Of a stretch of DNA of 64,000 nt, positions 25,514-34,104 are shown in pieces. The notes below the pieces were generated by a model. It worked only from the letters and a program-made list of their open reading frames with translations, had not been told where the DNA came from and made no database searches. Numbering within the stretch: the stretch's first letter is position 1; each line of letters begins with the position of its first letter. The translations under genes were made by a program, and so were the position numbers. The stretch is from Firmicutes bacterium UBA6113. GTDB taxonomy: Bacteria > Bacillota > Clostridia > Tissierellales > Sedimentibacteraceae. Where the stretch lies: contig DIWF01000025.1 in the NCBI GenBank assembly GCA_002422545.1, forward strand, positions 1-64,000. The letters run 5' to 3'.

Positions 25514-25563
25514 TAATAAAAAAGTTTAATTTTTGTAACAAACTAATTTAAGGAGCGTAACAA

Positions 25564-26250
25564 ATGAAGGTGTTGATTGTAGATGACGAGCTTTTGTTGA
25601 TTAAAGGACTCAAATTTAGCTTGGAACAAGATAATTATGAAGTTGATTCGGCCTTGGACGGGAACGAGGCATTAAGAAAAATTGCATTGACCGAGTATGA
25701 TATAATCATACTTGATTTGATTCTGCCTGAGGTAGATGGCCTTGAAGTTTGTCAAAAAATCAGAGAAATAACAAATGCTCCTCTTTTAATATTAACAGCC
25801 AACAATGAAGACATGAACAAAATCCTCAGTCTTGAGTACGGTGCTGACGATTATGTAACGAAACCCTTTAATATTTTGGAACTCAAGGCTAGATTGAAGG
25901 CAATATTGAGAAGAACCAAGGGTGTTACACAAAAACCCAACGAACAGACAATAATCGTGGATGATTTTATAATAAACGCACTGGGAAGAAAAGTAAGCCT
26001 TCATGGGCAGGAAATAAACCTCACTGCAAAGGAATTTGACCTATTGCTTTTGCTTGCAACAAATCCTGGAAAAGTTTTTTCCAGGGAAGAACTTCTTGAA
26101 ATAATTTGGGGCTATGAATACTTCGGAGATTTGAGAACCGTAGACGTTCATGTGAGAAGACTTAGGGAAAAAATTGAAAACAAAGAAAAAAATTATGAAT
26201 ATATTCTCACAAAATGGGGTGTAGGATATTATTTTAGAAACAAACATTAG
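25564..26250 (+). CDS. OmpR-family response regulator, orphan
   Basis: The 228-residue protein has a receiver domain (1 to about 120; acidic pair DD at 7-8, phospho-acceptor Asp51 in IIILDLILPEVDG, LTA near 83-85, Lys in YVTKPFN) and a C-terminal winged helix (about 130-228, LTAKEFDLLLLLATNPGKVF, VDVHVRRLREKIE, WGVGYYF). It is a DNA-binding regulator with its own promoter and AAGGAGCG site. No histidine kinase gene is adjacent on either side, so its partner and targets are unknown. Confidence 0.93.
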   Translation: MKVLIVDDELLLIKGLKFSLEQDNYEVDSALDGNEALRKIALTEYDIIILDLILPEVDGLEVCQKIREITNAPLLILTANNEDMNKILSLEYGADDYVTKPFNILELKARLKAILRRTKGVTQKPNEQTIIVDDFIINALGRKVSLHGQEINLTAKEFDLLLLLATNPGKVFSREELLEIIWGYEYFGDLRTVDVHVRRLREKIENKEKNYEYILTKWGVGYYFRNKH

Positions 26251-26328
26251 GGCAATTGTTTGCCTCCTGAGTATTTTTTGTTTTTGACATAATTTAAAAA
26301 TATTCTTAAATTATTTTAAAAATTCATA

Positions 26329-26357
26329 TTGACAAAGGCGCCGACTTATGATATTTT
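26329..26357 (+). promoter_or_regulatory. Candidate promoter of the carAB leader
   Basis: TTGACA (26329-26334), 17 bases, TATTTT (26352-26357); the leader ATG follows 30 bases later. A second TTGACA at 26284 lacks a good -10. Confidence 0.45.
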
Positions 26358-26386
26358 TTTATAAATATAAAAATAGAGGTGCAAAA

Positions 26387-26479
26387 ATGAACTGCAAAAA
26401 GAGCAAGTTAATTCACAAGAAAAATTTAATATATATAACGAACTATTTAGATTTTATGGATAGCTGTTTTCACTTTTAA
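26387..26479 (+). CDS. 30-residue leader peptide upstream of carAB
   Basis: The frame MNCKKSKLIHKKNLIYITNY...DSCFHF has an AGAGGTG site. Its last codons run into the 5' arm of a terminator hairpin and its stop (26477-26479) is in the hairpin loop. A ribosome finishing the peptide would therefore block the terminator. There is no run of Arg codons. The layout resembles E. coli pyrL before pyrBI, where U-rich pausing sites couple UTP level to translation; the RNA here is also U-rich before the hairpin. The real signal is inferred. Confidence 0.55.
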   Translation: MNCKKSKLIHKKNLIYITNYLDFMDSCFHF

Positions 26480-26501
26480 ATTGTGAAGCAGCTATTTTTT
26501 T
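26460..26501 (+). terminator. Attenuator-terminator in the carAB leader
   Basis: ATAGCTGTTTTCAC (26460-26473) pairs with GTGAAGCAGCTAT (26483-26495), with one bulged base, followed by TTTTTTT. It sits between the promoter and carA, 41 bases before the carA start, and overlaps the end of the leader peptide frame. Confidence 0.75.
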
Positions 26502-26541
26502 GCATATACAAGTTTTTAATAAATATATATTGGAGGAAAAT

Positions 26542-27615
26542 ATGAAAGGAAAGTTAATACTGGAAAACAATACTGTATTTGAAGGCGTTTGTTTCGGTAA
26601 AATATCTGAGACAGTGGGGGAAGTAGTTTTTAATACTGGAATGACAGGGTATCAGGAAATTTTAACAGATCCGTCTTATTACGGTCAAATAGTGACCATG
26701 ACATATCCACTCATAGGAAATTATGGAACAAATCTTGAGGATTCTCAATCTTCATCACTGAAAGTTAAAGGCTTCATTGTGAGAGAAGTGTGCAGGGTAC
26801 CAAACAATTTCAGATGTGAAATTGATCTTGATGTATATCTCAAGCAAAACAACATAATGGGCATTGAAGGAATTGATACCAGAGAGCTTACAAAAATATT
26901 AAGAGATGCCGGCACAATGAAAGGAATAATAACTACAAAAGAATTAAGTAAAGCAGAAATTCAGGAAAAGTTCAATTCTTTCTCTAACACAGACGCTGTG
27001 GACAAAGTTACTCCAAAAGAAATTAAGACAATGGGAGAGGGATCTCTTCACATAGGAGTTTTAGACTGCGGAATAAAGACGAACATATTAAATTCCTTTG
27101 TGAACAAAGGGTGCAAACTGACAATCTTCCCGGCTCACACATCTAAGGAGGAAATATTGAAGTATGATTTTGATGGTATATTCCTTTCAAACGGACCTGG
27201 AGACCCCACGGACCTGCCTGATGTAATAGAGACAGTCAAATCTCTCATAGGAGTTATACCTGTGACGGGAATATGCCTTGGTGTTCAGATTATTGCTCTT
27301 GCCATGGGAGCCGAAACCGAAAAAATGAAATTCGGTCACAGAGGATGCAACCATCCTGTCAAGAATCTGATAACAGGAAAAGTAACAATAACTTCTCAAA
27401 ACCACGGTTACATGGTCAAGAGAGATTCTCTTCCCGAAGAGCTGGAAATAACCCATGTGAACATAAATGACGGAACTGTGGAGGGTGTAAGACACAAGAC
27501 GCTTCCAGTCATGGGAGTTCAATATCATCCAGAAGCATGTCCTGGTCCTCACGACTCAAACATAATTTTTGACGACTTCATAAAAATATATAAAGGAGAA
27601 CAAATATGGGTTTAG
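26542..27615 (+). CDS. carA: Carbamoyl-phosphate synthase small (glutaminase) subunit
   Basis: The 357-residue protein starts at 26542 behind TGGAGG. The N-terminal domain (GFCFGKISETVGEVVFNTGM-like start, MTYPLIGNYG, GIDTRELTK) is followed by a class I glutaminase domain with SNGPGDPTD, GICLGVQ (nucleophile Cys) and VQYHPEACPGPHDS (His-x-Glu). It frees ammonia from glutamine for CarB. It overlaps carB by ten bases. The family serves both pyrimidine and arginine synthesis; no pyr or arg gene is adjacent. Confidence 0.97.
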   Translation: MKGKLILENNTVFEGVCFGKISETVGEVVFNTGMTGYQEILTDPSYYGQIVTMTYPLIGNYGTNLEDSQSSSLKVKGFIVREVCRVPNNFRCEIDLDVYLKQNNIMGIEGIDTRELTKILRDAGTMKGIITTKELSKAEIQEKFNSFSNTDAVDKVTPKEIKTMGEGSLHIGVLDCGIKTNILNSFVNKGCKLTIFPAHTSKEEILKYDFDGIFLSNGPGDPTDLPDVIETVKSLIGVIPVTGICLGVQIIALAMGAETEKMKFGHRGCNHPVKNLITGKVTITSQNHGYMVKRDSLPEELEITHVNINDGTVEGVRHKTLPVMGVQYHPEACPGPHDSNIIFDDFIKIYKGEQIWV

Positions 27616-30600
27616 ATAAAAACATAAAAAAAGTACTGGTTATAGGTTCTGGACCTATTATAATAGGTCAGGCAGCTGAATTTGACTATTCAGGAACACA
27701 GGCCTGCAGAGCTTTACGAGAAGAAGGAATAGAAACCGTGCTCGTGAATTCCAACCCTGCAACAATAATGACTGATGCAGAAATAGCTGACAAGGTTTAT
27801 ATAGAACCGCTTACAGTGGAATATGTTGAAAAAATCATTGCAAAGGAAAGACCTGACAGCGTCATTGCCGGAATGGGGGGACAAACAGGGCTTAACCTGA
27901 CGGTTGAATTATATGACAAGGGAATACTGGACAAATACAATGTGAGAGTAATAGGAACAAGCGTTCAGTCAATTAAGTACGGTGAAGACAGAGAACTTTT
28001 CAAAGAAATGATGAACAAAATCGGCGAGCCGATAGTTGACTCTGCAATTGTAACAGATCTTGAAACAGGCAAAAAGGTTGCCTTAAAAATCGGTTATCCT
28101 ATAATTGTAAGACCTGCCTACACCCTTGGAGGTACAGGTGGAGGAATTGCAAACAACGAGGAAGAAATGACAGAAATTTTATCTGCAGGTTTGCAGCTTT
28201 CCATGAACGGACAGGTTCTCATTGAAAAAAGCATCAAGGGATGGAAAGAAATAGAATATGAAGTTATGCGCGATAAGAACGGAACATGCATAACAATCTG
28301 CAACATGGAAAATTTTGACCCTGTGGGAGTACACACAGGAGACAGCATAGTTGTTGCTCCTTCACAAACTCTTTCAGATGTTGAATACCAGATGCTTCGT
28401 ACTGCTTCCATAAAAATAATAGACGCCATAGGAATTGAAGGAGGATGCAATGTCCAGCTTGCACTGAACCCAAACAGCTTTGAGTATGCTGTAATAGAAA
28501 TTAATCCAAGGGTAAGCCGTTCTTCGGCACTTGCTTCAAAGGCCACAGGATACCCCATAGCAAAGGTTGCAACAAAAATTGCCCTGGGCTACAACCTTGA
28601 TGAAATTGTAAATGCAGTAACCGGAAAAACATACGCAGCTTTTGAGCCTGCTCTTGACTATGTGGTTCTTAAAATTCCAAAGTGGCCTTTTGACAAGTTC
28701 TTCAAAGCAAAAAGAAGTCTTGGAACAAAAATGATGGCAACAGGAGAAGTTATGGCCATAGGAAACAGTTTTGAAGCTGCTCTTCTTAAAGCAGTGCGCT
28801 CGCTGGAAATAAAACAGTACAGCTTATACAGCAAAAAAGCCGCAGAAAAGAGCTTAGTGGAACTTAAGGCCAGAATCCAGACTCCGGACGATGAAAGACT
28901 GTTTTATCTTTCAGAGCTTATAAGAAGAGGATACAGAATAGGAAAAATTGCTGAGCTTACAGGAGTAGACAAATTCTTCCTCCACAAAATATACAACATT
29001 GTTGAAGAAGAAGAGCTCTTAAGAAATGCCTCAATAGATGAGCTGGATGCCAAATGGCTTAAAAAACTTAAGAAAATGGGATTTTCTGACAAGGGTATTG
29101 CTGATTTGATAAAATCTAAGCCCGGGGATATTTACAATCTCAGAATGAAAAACAATATAAAGGCAGTATACAAGATGGTTGACACATGCGGCGGAGAATT
29201 TGAAGCAGTATCTCCCTATTATTATTCAACTTATGATGAATATGATGAAGTTGTAACTTCAGACAAGAAAAAAATCCTTGTAATAGGTTCAGGACCTATC
29301 AGAATAGGACAGGGCGTTGAATTTGACTACTGTTCGGTGCACAGCATATTTGCGCTAGAAAAATCAGGAATTGAAACAATAATAGTAAACAACAATCCTG
29401 AAACAGTGAGCACGGATTTTGACATAGCCGACAAACTGTACTTTGAGCCATTAACTGAAGAAGATGTTTTGAATATTGTTGAAAAAGAAAATCCTGACGG
29501 AGTGGTCCTGCAATTTGGAGGACAGACGGCCATAAAGCTTGCAAACTTCTTCAAGGAAAAAAACATACCGATTCTGGGTACAGACCCTGAACAAATAGAT
29601 ATGGCAGAAGACAGGGAAAAATTTGATGAAATACTGGAGTCCCTTCATATTAAAAGACCAAAGGGAAAAGCTGTAATGAATATAGAAGACGGCAAAAAAG
29701 CAGCAGCAGCCGTAGGATATCCTGTACTTGTAAGACCTTCCTACGTCCTTGGAGGACAAGGAATGGAAATAACATACACAGAGGAAGATCTGGTGACTTA
29801 CCTGCAGGGAGCCTTTGACATGAGCACGAAAAACCCTGTCCTCATAGACAAATATCTTGTGGGAAGAGAAATTGAAGTTGACGCAATATGCGACGGAGAG
29901 GACATATTGATTCCGGGAATAATGGAACACCTTGAAAGAGCCGGCATTCACTCTGGAGACAGCATATCCATTTATCCTCCAAAGAATCTTAGCAATGAAA
30001 TAAAAGAAAAACTTGCAGTCATTACAAAAAATATTGCAAAAGCATTGAAGACTGTCGGCATGGTAAACATTCAGTTCATTGAGTTTGAAAATGAGCTTTA
30101 CATCATTGAAGTAAACCCTCGCTCTAGCAGGACTGTTCCTTACATCAGCAAGGTTACAAAAATTCCTATGATTGAAATTGCGACCAGAGTTATGCTTGGA
30201 GAAAAACTTAAGAGTATGGAATACGGCACAGGGCTGTACAAGGAATCTGAGCTTGTTGCAGTGAAAGTACCGGTTTTCTCAACTCAAAAGCTTGACGGCG
30301 TTGACGTTAGTCTCGGACCCGAAATGAAATCAACGGGAGAGGTACTGGGTGTTGGAAAAGACTACAATGAAGCCCTTTACAAAGGATTCATTGCTGCAGG
30401 AGTAAAAATGCCTCAAAAGGACAAAATGATTTTGGCGACCATCAGAAACAGAGATAAAGAAAGCTTTAAGCCTATTGCGTTAAAATTGAATAAAATGGGA
30501 TTCGATTTTGTAGCTACGGAAAACACAGCCAAATATCTAAACAATAACGGAATTCATGCTCAAACAGTCAAGAAGGTAAGAGAAACAAAACCAAACATAA

Positions 30601-30812
30601 TAGATTTAATAAGAAGCGGTAGCATTGGATTTGTTGTTGACATACCCACAAAGGCAAATGATGTTAATACAGACGGCTTCAGAATCAGAAGGACTTCTGT
30701 TGAAGCATCAATCAATGTTTTTACTTCTCTTGATACGGTTTCTGCCCTTGCAGACATAATGGAAACAGGCATTTCTGTAGAGAATGTGGATGTGTACAAT
30801 ATTTCAAGATAA
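27606..30812 (+). CDS. carB: Carbamoyl-phosphate synthase large subunit
   Basis: The 1068-residue protein has the full duplicated architecture: a first ATP-grasp half (VLVIGSGPIIIGQAAEFDYS near residue 10, RPAYTLGGTGGGIA near 170), an oligomerisation region, a second half (ILVIGSGPIRIGQGVEFDYC near 555, RPSYVLGGQGMEI near 710) and a C-terminal MGS-like allosteric domain (about 930-1068). It makes carbamoyl phosphate from bicarbonate, ammonia and two ATP. Length matches CarB (about 1060-1075). Confidence 0.97.
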   Translation: MGLDKNIKKVLVIGSGPIIIGQAAEFDYSGTQACRALREEGIETVLVNSNPATIMTDAEIADKVYIEPLTVEYVEKIIAKERPDSVIAGMGGQTGLNLTVELYDKGILDKYNVRVIGTSVQSIKYGEDRELFKEMMNKIGEPIVDSAIVTDLETGKKVALKIGYPIIVRPAYTLGGTGGGIANNEEEMTEILSAGLQLSMNGQVLIEKSIKGWKEIEYEVMRDKNGTCITICNMENFDPVGVHTGDSIVVAPSQTLSDVEYQMLRTASIKIIDAIGIEGGCNVQLALNPNSFEYAVIEINPRVSRSSALASKATGYPIAKVATKIALGYNLDEIVNAVTGKTYAAFEPALDYVVLKIPKWPFDKFFKAKRSLGTKMMATGEVMAIGNSFEAALLKAVRSLEIKQYSLYSKKAAEKSLVELKARIQTPDDERLFYLSELIRRGYRIGKIAELTGVDKFFLHKIYNIVEEEELLRNASIDELDAKWLKKLKKMGFSDKGIADLIKSKPGDIYNLRMKNNIKAVYKMVDTCGGEFEAVSPYYYSTYDEYDEVVTSDKKKILVIGSGPIRIGQGVEFDYCSVHSIFALEKSGIETIIVNNNPETVSTDFDIADKLYFEPLTEEDVLNIVEKENPDGVVLQFGGQTAIKLANFFKEKNIPILGTDPEQIDMAEDREKFDEILESLHIKRPKGKAVMNIEDGKKAAAAVGYPVLVRPSYVLGGQGMEITYTEEDLVTYLQGAFDMSTKNPVLIDKYLVGREIEVDAICDGEDILIPGIMEHLERAGIHSGDSISIYPPKNLSNEIKEKLAVITKNIAKALKTVGMVNIQFIEFENELYIIEVNPRSSRTVPYISKVTKIPMIEIATRVMLGEKLKSMEYGTGLYKESELVAVKVPVFSTQKLDGVDVSLGPEMKSTGEVLGVGKDYNEALYKGFIAAGVKMPQKDKMILATIRNRDKESFKPIALKLNKMGFDFVATENTAKYLNNNGIHAQTVKKVRETKPNIIDLIRSGSIGFVVDIPTKANDVNTDGFRIRRTSVEASINVFTSLDTVSALADIMETGISVENVDVYNISR

Positions 30813-30858
30813 AATAAGCTTGAAATTTTTAGGGAATTATGTTATCATTATTTCCGAT

Positions 30859-30956
30859 GGGGATAGATAGGTGCTGGTGTGCCTCCTGGTCTTCAAAATC
30901 AGTCGCGGGGCGTTAGTAGCGTCCTGGGTGGGTTCAATTCCCACATATTCCCGCCA
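30859..30956 (+). tRNA. selC: tRNA-Sec (anticodon UCA)
   Basis: The 98-base gene has the hallmarks of selenocysteine tRNA: a 7-8 bp acceptor stem (GGGGATA with TATTCCC), a 6-bp D stem with a four-base TGGT loop, anticodon stem CTGGT/ATCAG with loop CTTCAAA (anticodon TCA at 30893-30895), a long variable arm (GGGGCG/CGTCCT) and T arm GTGGG-TTCAATT-CCCAC. Discriminator G and CCA are encoded. The eighth acceptor position is G opposite A, a mismatch. It lies 46 bases after carB and 5.4 kb from selB. Confidence 0.93.
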
Positions 30957-30972
30957 TTTAAGGAGAATAGCG

Positions 30973-31341
30973 ATGCATAAAAATGTATTGGTATGTGTAA
31001 CGCAGCAAAAGACATGTGAGAATCTCATAGAGCATGGCGTTGAGTTGTCAAGAGACGAAGGAAGCCAGCTTTATGTGATACATGTGGTCAATGAAAATGA
31101 TAAGCTTTTATACAATTTAAGCGATGGAGATGCATTAGAGTATTTGTTTGAAATTACAAAAGATGTTGGAGCTAATTTAATAGTGAAAAGATCAAAAGAT
31201 GTTGCAAAGGCAATAGTGGATTTCGCTGTGGAAAAAGATATTACCCACATTGTTTTAGGTAATTCTAAAACAATAGACACAGCCAACAATTTCTCCATGA
31301 AGCTTCAGAAGAAACTGCCGGATGTAGTGTTCGTTTCATAA
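30973..31341 (+). CDS. Universal stress protein-like small protein
   Basis: The 122-residue protein starts at 30973 behind AAGGAG, 16 bases after selC. The alpha/beta Usp fold is suggested by NVLVCVTQQKTCENLIEHG at the N-terminus, LYVIHVV, then AKAIVDFAVEKDITHIVLGNS and PDVVFVS. The ATP-binding G-2x-G-9x-G(S/T) motif is incomplete, so nucleotide binding is doubtful. It resembles the Usp domain of KdpD-type sensors. It overlaps nothing and is followed at once by the DUF1232 gene. Confidence 0.72.
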   Translation: MHKNVLVCVTQQKTCENLIEHGVELSRDEGSQLYVIHVVNENDKLLYNLSDGDALEYLFEITKDVGANLIVKRSKDVAKAIVDFAVEKDITHIVLGNSKTIDTANNFSMKLQKKLPDVVFVS

Positions 31342-31343
31342 AC

Positions 31344-31646
31344 ATGAACAGATTTTATATTATCATAAAATTCCTTTTAGACAAATCAATACCTTTAAAG
31401 GAAAAATGGTGGGTTATCATTCCTTTGATATATATATTAAGTCCGGCTGATTTAATACCGGCTCCAATTCTAGGGTTCTCAGTAGTTGATGATGCGGTAG
31501 TTCTTGTGTTTCTTTTAAGCGTTGCAGCAGGAAAAACCAAAAAGTATTACAAAGAACAGGGTACTGAGTATAAAGGCAAAGAAAAAGAAGACATTAAAAA
31601 TGTTGTTGAAGATGTAGAATATGAAATTAAAAAGGATGAGGATTGA
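31344..31646 (+). CDS. DUF1232 (YkvA-like) membrane protein
   Basis: The 100-residue protein has the DUF1232 core KWWVIIPLIYILSPADLIPA followed by PILGFSVVDDAVVLVFLL, forming two hydrophobic segments, and a charged Lys/Glu tail (about 70-100). The function of the family is unknown. It starts three bases after the upstream stop without a strong ribosome site, so it is probably translationally coupled. Confidence 0.85.
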   Translation: MNRFYIIIKFLLDKSIPLKEKWWVIIPLIYILSPADLIPAPILGFSVVDDAVVLVFLLSVAAGKTKKYYKEQGTEYKGKEKEDIKNVVEDVEYEIKKDED

Positions 31647-31659
31647 GCCTCATCTTTTT
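31635..31659 (+). terminator. Rho-independent terminator
   Basis: GATGAGG-ATTGAG-CCTCATC followed by TTTTT, overlapping the stop codon of the DUF1232 gene. Confidence 0.88.
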
Positions 31660-31742
31660 AATTACAAAAAATTACAAAAATGTCTTTATTTTTGTCGAAA
31701 TTATTGTTAATATAATATTAAGAAATATTCGGAGGTAGGCTT

Positions 31743-33236
31743 ATGAACAACAACTATAAGATTGTCCGCACAATTTTTGAAAATGTGTTCCAGAGAGTCT
31801 TGGAATGCAAAGACAATGATTCGGGCGAAATATTTTACAGCAATGTAATAACTAGCCAGAAGGTTATTAATCTTATTAATATAGAAGAATTAAAAACGAT
31901 TCCATCCAACATATTGGAAAGCTATAATACCGAAGACCGCATATATATTTACACAAAGCCTTTGAAGACCGAATACACCGGATTAAGAGAATATTCGGCG
32001 AAAAACCTTACTCTTAAGCATCAGTTCAACCTGGCAGAAAAAGTTATCGAACTTGCACAAAACATTTTCAACATGACAGATGTGGTTCAGCAAAAAATTC
32101 TTGACCTGGACAGGCTATATGTGGATGAAAACGATAAAGTGATAGTTGACTGCAATCTTATTTTTGAACAGGAATATGACATCGCAGACAATGAAACTTT
32201 TAAAAGGCTTGGAAATATGATTCATTACATATTTTCAGGAACAGAAATTGTCGATTACAACATATCAGACACCATACCGCCAGATATTTTAAAAATAATT
32301 GTAAGATGCCTCACAAGAGAATATACTTTTCCGAGAGAAGTTCTTGCAGAACTAAAGGGTTCGCCTATATTTGCCATGATATTCGGCACTGAAACTTTAG
32401 CCCCAAGCAAGAATCCGCAAAATACAATTATTCAAGACGAAGAGCCAAAGCCATCTAACAGCAGTGCAGAGGTACTTGAACATGCATCACATGAAGAGCC
32501 CATAGATGAAAAATCAATCTTTGATATTTATGTAAATGACAACAACCCAAAGTCTAGAAAAAAAATCAAGACTTCAGGGCCGGTTCTTGGCAAGGAAATA
32601 AAAAGGGCTGTACTTTCCATAATAATAGTTGTTCTTGTGCTGTTGTTTGGAAACATGATTATAAAAAATTTAAGCAATACTCAAGAAGTTTCAGCGGACG
32701 GAAAAGTTGACACTGACGGTGAACAAGTAAAAAACCCAAGTACAGATTCTCCTGCACAAAATGAACAGACTGATCCAGCTTCTTCCATAGCTGATTCCAC
32801 TGACATGTACTTTAACGACCAGCTCATTGAAAAAATAGGTTATACAGGAGAAAAAGCTAAAAGTGACGGTGATATTTATGTTGAAGGCAAAAATTCTCTT
32901 GTTGCAGCGAATGAAGGAGACGGAAAACTGAAATCCTTGTTTGCAGTTGTTGACTTTACAGATGAAAAGTTCAGTTACATGCTTAAAAAGCAAATTGGAA
33001 TTTCAGCTAAGACAAAAGCTGAAAAGGATGTTGAGGCACTCATTGTGCTTGAGGCTTACAAAGGCGGAGTGCTGACATCGAACTTCCACACATCTGTCAA
33101 CATATATGACGACATGTGGTCTCAGGTAACAGTGCCCATAAATGTAACTGATGCAGATTCCTTAAACATTTACATAGAATACCAGGGACAAAATAAGGTT
33201 TGGATAGATTCCGTATTCATTGATGTCATAAAATAA
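31743..33236 (+). CDS. Membrane-anchored protein with a pseudokinase-like N-terminus
   Basis: The 497-residue protein begins behind CGGAGG. Residues 1 to about 225 follow the order of a Ser/Thr kinase C-lobe, but with lost motifs: ILDLDRLYVDENDKVIVDCN where HRDLKPxN...VKLIDFG is expected, then NETFKRLGNMIHYIFSGTE like the YSLGxxLYELLTG helix, and ILKIIVRCLTREYTFPREVL like the last helix. A Glu/Ser/Pro linker, one transmembrane helix (about 287-307) and an outer domain (about 350-497, beta-rich, ending KVWIDSVFIDVI, carbohydrate-binding-like) follow. I infer a non-catalytic sensor or scaffold; the family is not known to me. Confidence 0.75.
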   Translation: MNNNYKIVRTIFENVFQRVLECKDNDSGEIFYSNVITSQKVINLINIEELKTIPSNILESYNTEDRIYIYTKPLKTEYTGLREYSAKNLTLKHQFNLAEKVIELAQNIFNMTDVVQQKILDLDRLYVDENDKVIVDCNLIFEQEYDIADNETFKRLGNMIHYIFSGTEIVDYNISDTIPPDILKIIVRCLTREYTFPREVLAELKGSPIFAMIFGTETLAPSKNPQNTIIQDEEPKPSNSSAEVLEHASHEEPIDEKSIFDIYVNDNNPKSRKKIKTSGPVLGKEIKRAVLSIIIVVLVLLFGNMIIKNLSNTQEVSADGKVDTDGEQVKNPSTDSPAQNEQTDPASSIADSTDMYFNDQLIEKIGYTGEKAKSDGDIYVEGKNSLVAANEGDGKLKSLFAVVDFTDEKFSYMLKKQIGISAKTKAEKDVEALIVLEAYKGGVLTSNFHTSVNIYDDMWSQVTVPINVTDADSLNIYIEYQGQNKVWIDSVFIDVIK

Positions 33237-33253
33237 TTTTCTCAAGATTATTG

Positions 33254-33284
33254 CAAAAGATCGGAATACGATCTTTTGTTTTTG
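33254..33284 (+). terminator. Rho-independent terminator
   Basis: CAAAAGATCG-GAATA-CGATCTTTTG followed by TTTTTG. Confidence 0.85.
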
Positions 33285-33402
33285 TGAAGTCTGAAGCGTT
33301 TTTAAAAAACAACCAAAATTTAAAAAAATTACAAAATTATGCGAACTTTTTATATTCGTATACGTCATAATATAGGTACTAACATGTGAAAAGAGGTGAA
33401 AC

Positions 33403-34104
33403 ATGGAAATCATTAAAATGGAGAACATCTCCAAGCTTTATAAATCAGGACAAATTCAAGTGGAAGCACTTAAGGACATTTCTTTTACAATACTTGAAAA
33501 GGAATTCGTTTCTATAATGGGGCCCTCAGGTTCAGGTAAATCGACGCTTCTAAATTTAGTAGGGTGTCTTGATCATTCAACCAGCGGAACTTATGAACTC
33601 TCTGGAACAATGGTGGATAGACTGAGCGATTCTAAAATGTCGGATATCAGGAATATGTTCATAGGGTTTGTGTTTCAGAACTTTCATCTTCTACCCAGGA
33701 TGAATGCAATAAAAAATGTGGAAATCCCTTTGATATACAGAGGCATGAACACAAAGATGAGAAGAGAGCTTGCTGAAAATGCCCTTGAATTGGTAGGTCT
33801 CAAGGAAAGGATGCATCATCTTCCAAGTCAGCTTTCAGGCGGTCAGCAGCAGCGTGTTGCAATTGCAAGAGCCATAGTCGGAAATCCTGCTATTATACTT
33901 GCCGATGAACCAACAGGAGCTCTGGATACAAAAACTGGGGACATGATTATGGAATTGTTTGTAGAATTAAATGAAAAAAAATCAATGACAATTGTTCAAG
34001 TAACACATGAAGAAGAAATTGCAGAATACGGAAGCCGCATAATAAGGCTGGTGGACGGAGAAATAGTATCTGATGTAAGCAGTGGAGGGAAATCGAATGT
34101 ATAA
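33403..34104 (+). CDS. ABC transporter ATP-binding protein (MacB/LolD type)
   Basis: The 233-residue ATPase has Walker A GPSGSGKST (40-48), Q-loop FVFQNFHLLPRM, signature LSGGQQQR, Walker B IILADEPTGALD and the H-loop histidine in VTHEEE. It powers the permease encoded two genes on. It overlaps the adaptor gene by eight bases. The trio is a MacAB-like efflux system, in Gram-positives often for peptides or antibiotics. Confidence 0.95.
   Translation: MEIIKMENISKLYKSGQIQVEALKDISFTILEKEFVSIMGPSGSGKSTLLNLVGCLDHSTSGTYELSGTMVDRLSDSKMSDIRNMFIGFVFQNFHLLPRMNAIKNVEIPLIYRGMNTKMRRELAENALELVGLKERMHHLPSQLSGGQQQRVAIARAIVGNPAIILADEPTGALDTKTGDMIMELFVELNEKKSMTIVQVTHEEEIAEYGSRIIRLVDGEIVSDVSSGGKSNV

Noticed and set aside
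26387..26479. carAB leader as an arginine-codon attenuator
   Set aside because: The peptide contains no arginine at all, so classical Arg-codon stalling is unlikely.
29451..29951. 166-residue minus-strand frame
   Set aside because: Antisense of carB, whose domains are continuous there.
30837..31028. Minus-strand frame of 63 residues
   Set aside because: It overlaps the tRNA-Sec gene and the start of the next gene; no ribosome site supports it.
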